Assembly (NCBI GenBank): GCA_016793925.1
Contig: JAEULH010000035.1
Location: 1 to 64,000, forward strand
Length of the DNA stretch: 64,000 nt
Source of the DNA: Rhodospirillales bacterium
Lineage (GTDB): Bacteria > Pseudomonadota > Alphaproteobacteria > Rhodospirillales > Defluviicoccaceae
Reading direction: 5' to 3'
Below the pieces are notes generated by a model. The model saw only the letters and a list, made by a program, of their open reading frames with translations, searched no databases and was not told the DNA's origin. The position numbers and the translations under genes were made by a program. This document shows positions 61,336 through 64,000 of the stretch, in pieces; position 1 is the first letter of the stretch; the number at the start of each line of letters is the position of its first letter.

Positions 61336-62451
61336 TCAGTCGTCCTCGCGGCGGATCCAGCCGCCGCCGAGCACCCGTTCGCCGTCGTAGAAGACGCAGG
61401 CCTGTCCGGGGGCGACGCCCACCTGTGGTGTCTCCAGTTCGACGGCCGCAGCGCCGGGGTTCATGGCGTCGCTCCTCACCGTGGCCGCAACCGGCGGCTG
61501 CGACGAGCGTAGCTTGACCTCGATGCGCATGCCGTCTGCCGGTATGGCGGCGTCGCCGAGCCAGTTCACCTCGCTCAGGCGCAATTCGCTGCGAAGCAGA
61601 GCCGCGTGCGGCCCGACCACGACCCGCGCCGTGTCGGGCTCGAGTCGCACGACGAACATCGGCTCGCCGGTCGCGACGCCGAGGCCGCGGCGTTGGCCGA
61701 CCGTGAACCGGACGATGCCGTCGTGGCGGCCGAGCACGGCGCCGTCGAGGTCGACGATCTCGCCCGGCCGGCTCGCACCGGGGCGCAGCCGTTCGAGCAC
61801 GCGCGCGTAGCCGCCGGTCGGGACGAAGCAGATGTCCTGGCTGTCGGCCTTCTCCGCGACCGGCAGGGCGAACCGCCGGGCCAGTGCGCGGGTCTCCGCC
61901 TTCGGCATGCCGCCCAGCGGAAAGCGCAGGAAGGAGAGCTGCTCGCGCGTGGTGGCGAAGAGAAAGTAGCTCTGGTCGCGCACGGCGTCGGCGCCACGGT
62001 GGAGCTCGGGACCGAGCTCGCCGGCCGTGCGGCGCACATAGTGACCGGTGGCCAGGGCATGCGCGCCCAATGCACGTGCCGTTGCGAGCAGGTCGGTGAA
62101 CTTGACCCGCTGGTTGCAGCGCACGCAGGGAATGGGCGTCTCGCCGGCAAGGTAGGCATCGGCGAAGTCGTCGATGACCTCGGCGCGGAAGCGCTGCTCG
62201 TAGTCGAGGACGTAGTGCGGGATGCCGAGCCGGTCTGCCACCCGGCGGGCGTCGTGGATGTCCTGACCGGCGCAACAGCTGCCCGCTCGGCCGACGCTCC
62301 GACCGTGGTCGTAGAGCTGCAGAGTGACGCCGACGACATCGAAGCCCTGCTCGGCGAGCAGCCCCGCCGTCACCGAGCTGTCGACGCCGCCCGACATGGC
62401 GACCACCACCCGGGTGTCCGCCGGGCTCCTGTCGATGCCGAGCGTGTTCAT
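61336..62451 (-). CDS. mnmA: tRNA 2-thiouridylase MnmA
   Basis: 371 residues. ATP-binding SGGVDSS (20-26), CVRCN with the catalytic Cys112 and DICF with Cys208, matching the nucleophile/persulfide Cys pair of E. coli Mnm[15 protein letters not shown] and the C-terminal beta-barrel ([23 protein letters not shown]) are present. Thiolates U34 of Lys/Glu/Gln tRNAs, taking sulfur from a TusA-type relay, so the TusA-like protein at 40.9 kb may contribute. Starts near a plus-strand mop gene. Confidence 0.95.
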   Translation of the reverse strand: MNTLGIDRSPADTRVVVAMSGGVDSSVTAGLLAEQGFDVVGVTLQLYDHGRSVGRAGSCCAGQDIHDARRVADRLGIPHYVLDYEQRFRAEVIDDFADAYLAGETPIPCVRCNQRVKFTDLLATARALGAHALATGHYVRRTAGELGPELHRGADAVRDQSYFLFATTREQLSFLRFPLGGMPKAETRALARRFALPVAEKADSQDICFVPTGGYARVLERLRPGASRPGEIVDLDGAVLGRHDGIVRFTVGQRRGLGVATGEPMFVVRLEPDTARVVVGPHAALLRSELRLSEVNWLGDAAIPADGMRIEVKLRSSQPPVAATVRSDAMNPGAAAVELETPQVGVAPGQACVFYDGERVLGGGWIRREDD

Positions 62452-62556
62452 ACCGGTGGATATGGCGCCGCCGCCGGTGCGGGCAACGGAGCGATGAACG
62501 GCATGTTTTTTGCTGAGGCTGCAGCGTCTCTTTTCCTCAGGCAGACGAGGCTCCCG

Positions 62557-62763
62557 GTGAAGCTGAGCGCGCGCAATACCATCAAAGGCAAGATCGTCGA
62601 CGTCAAGGAGGGGCCGGTCAACGCCCGGATCCTCGTCGACATCGGCGGCGGCAACGTCATCAGCTCGGTCGTGACGGCCGAGGCCGTGAGCGATCTCGAG
62701 CTGGCAAAGGACGTCGAGGTCACGGTCGTCATCAAGTCGTCTTCGGTCATGCTCGCTCGCTGA
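62557..62763 (+). CDS. Mop-type molybdate-binding protein (molbindin)
   Basis: 68 residues from a GTG with ACGAGG upstream. A single TOBE/Mop domain: (M)[66 protein letters not shown]. Binds molybdate as an oligomer and buffers intracellular Mo. No mod transport genes in the window. The frame extends upstream (ATG at 62494) but this GTG gives the standard molbindin length. The 3' end overlaps the HIT gene by 17 bases. Confidence 0.87.
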   Translation: MKLSARNTIKGKIVDVKEGPVNARILVDIGGGNVISSVVTAEAVSDLELAKDVEVTVVIKSSSVMLAR

Positions 62764-63220
62764 GGGGCTCCGCGGGCCGCCAGCGGCCGGGGACCGCGCC
62801 ATCCGCCGCCGCCGCATCGAGCGCGGCGGCGATGCGCGCGCGCATGCTTTCCGCCGCATCCGGCGCATAGGGGCGCGGCGGGGTGCGTCCCCAAACCGGC
62901 GCCGGCCACGCCGGATCCGAGGCGAAGCGGGCGATGACGTGCACGTGCAACTGGCTGACGACGTTGCCCAACGCAGCAACGTTGATCTTGTCCGCTGTGC
63001 ACAGCGTCTTCAGCGTGCGCGCGACCAGCGCCGTCTCGGTGGCGAGCGCCAACTGGTCAGCCGCATCGAGATCGAAGATCTCCCGCGCGTCCGGCCGCTC
63101 CGGCACGAGGATCAGCCACGGGTAGGTGGCGTCGTTCATCAGCAAAAGCCGGCTGAGGGCGAAATGGCCGAGCGTCATGCAATCGGCTGCCAGCCGCGGA
63201 TCGAGCACGAAGGGCGTCAT
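62747..63220 (-). CDS. HIT-family hydrolase
   Basis: 157 residues from [10 protein letters not shown] at 63220. The histidine-triad motif is [10 protein letters not shown], preceded by [20 protein letters not shown] and [14 protein letters not shown] enzymes hydrolyse nucleoside phosphoramidates or dinucleotides. Substrate unknown; a DUF-like C-terminal tail of about 35 residues is unconserved. Separated from tenA by 167 bases. Confidence 0.9.
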   Translation of the reverse strand: MTPFVLDPRLAADCMTLGHFALSRLLLMNDATYPWLILVPERPDAREIFDLDAADQLALATETALVARTLKTLCTADKINVAALGNVVSQLHVHVIARFASDPAWPAPVWGRTPPRPYAPDAAESMRARIAAALDAAAADGAVPGRWRPAEPLSERA

Positions 63221-63387
63221 TGTCGCGGCTGCTCCCGGTTCAGGTCTTGTTCGACAAACGGGTGACAAACGGGTCCGGAGCCGCCGCCTTCTCGCCGCTC
63301 GCCGTCGACCGTCGTTCGCAAAATCAGGATGCGCGCTGCAGGCTTCTTGTTCAACTGCTCGAGACGGGTGCAACGGTTCGCTGCCGG

Positions 63388-64000
63388 TCAGGCAAGAGGC
63401 GCAGCCGCCGTCGCGAACGCCATGTCCCAGAAGGCGCGTTCCAGCCGCGTCGCCTGGCGGAAGGTCGCCACCAGTCCGGAGAGGCGCGCCGGGCCGCCGC
63501 GCCGCGCAAAGATCTCGCTCATCCGATCGACATGGGCGTCGGCGACCGCCTGGTAGTCGGCGCCGCCGTACATTTCGATCCAGCTCTCATACGGGTTCTC
63601 GTTCCTCAGCGTGGCCGGATCATCGGCAAGGGCGCGGCCGATTTCCCCGTAGCCGACCACGCAGGGCGCCAGCGCCACCTGCAGGTCCAGCAGATCGCCC
63701 GATAGCCCCTTTTCCAGCACGAAGCGGGTGTAGGCCACGGTCGCGTCGGCCTCCTCGGCGGCGCCGAGTTGATCGGCACCCATGCCCCAGCCCTCGCAAT
63801 AGGCGACATGCAGGTCGAGTTCCCGGTCGACGATCGCCGTTAGGCCCGCCGCCGCGGCGCGGATGTCGCCCAGCGTCTCGGCCTTGAAGGCGGCAAGCCC
63901 GTAGGCTCGGGCGAAGTGCACGAGAAACAGGTAGTCCTGGACCAGATAGCGGCGGAAGCACGCCTGCGGCAATGACCCGTCCGCTAGAGCCCGGACGAAC
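63388..64000 (-). CDS. tenA: TenA-family thiaminase II (partial, N-terminus cut)
   Basis: The reading frame runs off the right edge; 204 residues are visible. Starts mid-protein with FVRALADGSLPQACFRRYLVQDYLFLVHFARAYGLA split across the edge, and continues through CEGWGM, EADATVAYTRFVLEKG, LAPCVVGYGEIGRAL (conserved Cys-x-x-GY element) and YGGADYQAVAD. Helical-bundle enzyme that salvages degraded thiamin pyrimidines (aminopyrimidine aminohydrolase). Only the first residues are missing. Confidence 0.9.
   Translation of the reverse strand, partial: FVRALADGSLPQACFRRYLVQDYLFLVHFARAYGLAAFKAETLGDIRAAAAGLTAIVDRELDLHVAYCEGWGMGADQLGAAEEADATVAYTRFVLEKGLSGDLLDLQVALAPCVVGYGEIGRALADDPATLRNENPYESWIEMYGGADYQAVADAHVDRMSEIFARRGGPARLSGLVATFRQATRLERAFWDMAFATAAAPLA

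Overview
The window is high-GC, gene-dense chromosomal DNA from an alphaproteobacterium, most likely of the Rhodospirillales type. The lineage call rests on the gene families present: an EipB/DUF1849 envelope protein, a COQ9-like protein, a second RpoH-type sigma factor, a UbiK-lgt-MidA-YbjN-proC neighbourhood, a PetP/PetR-like regulator pair and a TIGR01841-type phasin. No rRNA, tRNA or CRISPR array was seen. Genes are tightly packed, with many 4-base ATGA/GTGA overlaps, and several intergenic gaps carry REP-like palindromes.

Layout. 1-3.5 kb: the 3' end of ychF, a repeat field, and a membrane-anchored TPR protein built from 13 near-identical 144-bp units. 3.5-11.8 kb: an Xps-type type II secretion operon (gspE-F-G-H-I-J-L-M-N) ending in a lytic transglycosylase. 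11.7-23.0 kb: a sugar ABC importer whose ATPase gene (11.7-12.9 kb) lies 7 kb from its two permeases and binding protein (20.0-23.0 kb). The DNA between them holds pyruvate kinase and a LysR-controlled redox/efflux cluster: aldo-keto reductase, MFS pump, zinc alcohol dehydrogenase, a cupin of the hydroxynitrile lyase type and a PptA-like tautomerase. 23.0-27.1 kb: repeats, a broken DNA methyltransferase fragment, then a FadR-type regulator divergent from a dddY-type DMSP lyase and acuI. 27.3-34.6 kb: an aldo-keto reductase and hypCABDFE, with no hydrogenase structural gene in the window. 34.8-38.0 kb: gspD-gspK, the two T2SS genes absent from the main operon. 38.4-64 kb: mostly housekeeping genes (eipB, a ROK kinase, a persulfide-type ArsR repressor opposite tusA, lgt, rfaD, ubiK, proC, rpoH-like, phasin, csaA, a two-component system, a branched-chain aminotransferase, pgsA-uvrC, folB with a pteridine-reductase-like SDR, a Hod-like alpha/beta-fold enzyme, mnmA, mop, a HIT protein and a partial tenA).

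Most notable is the small DMSP catabolic locus at 23.8-27.1 kb. The periplasmic cupin keeps all five active-site residues of DddY at the same residue numbers as the characterised enzyme (H263, H265, E269, Y271, H338). The neighbouring AcuI would remove toxic acryloyl-CoA. A perfect FadR-family operator overlaps a TTGACA -35 box upstream of dddY, which suggests repression by a GntR/FadR regulator. The locus is less GC-rich by eye than its surroundings and sits beside a methyltransferase remnant, so recent acquisition is plausible.

Other features that work together are the T2SS split into two loci, the transporter operon interrupted by a redox island, and the ArsR/TusA pair whose two cysteines have exactly the spacing of SqrR/BigR. 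All functional calls come from reading motifs and gene order; no database search was run.
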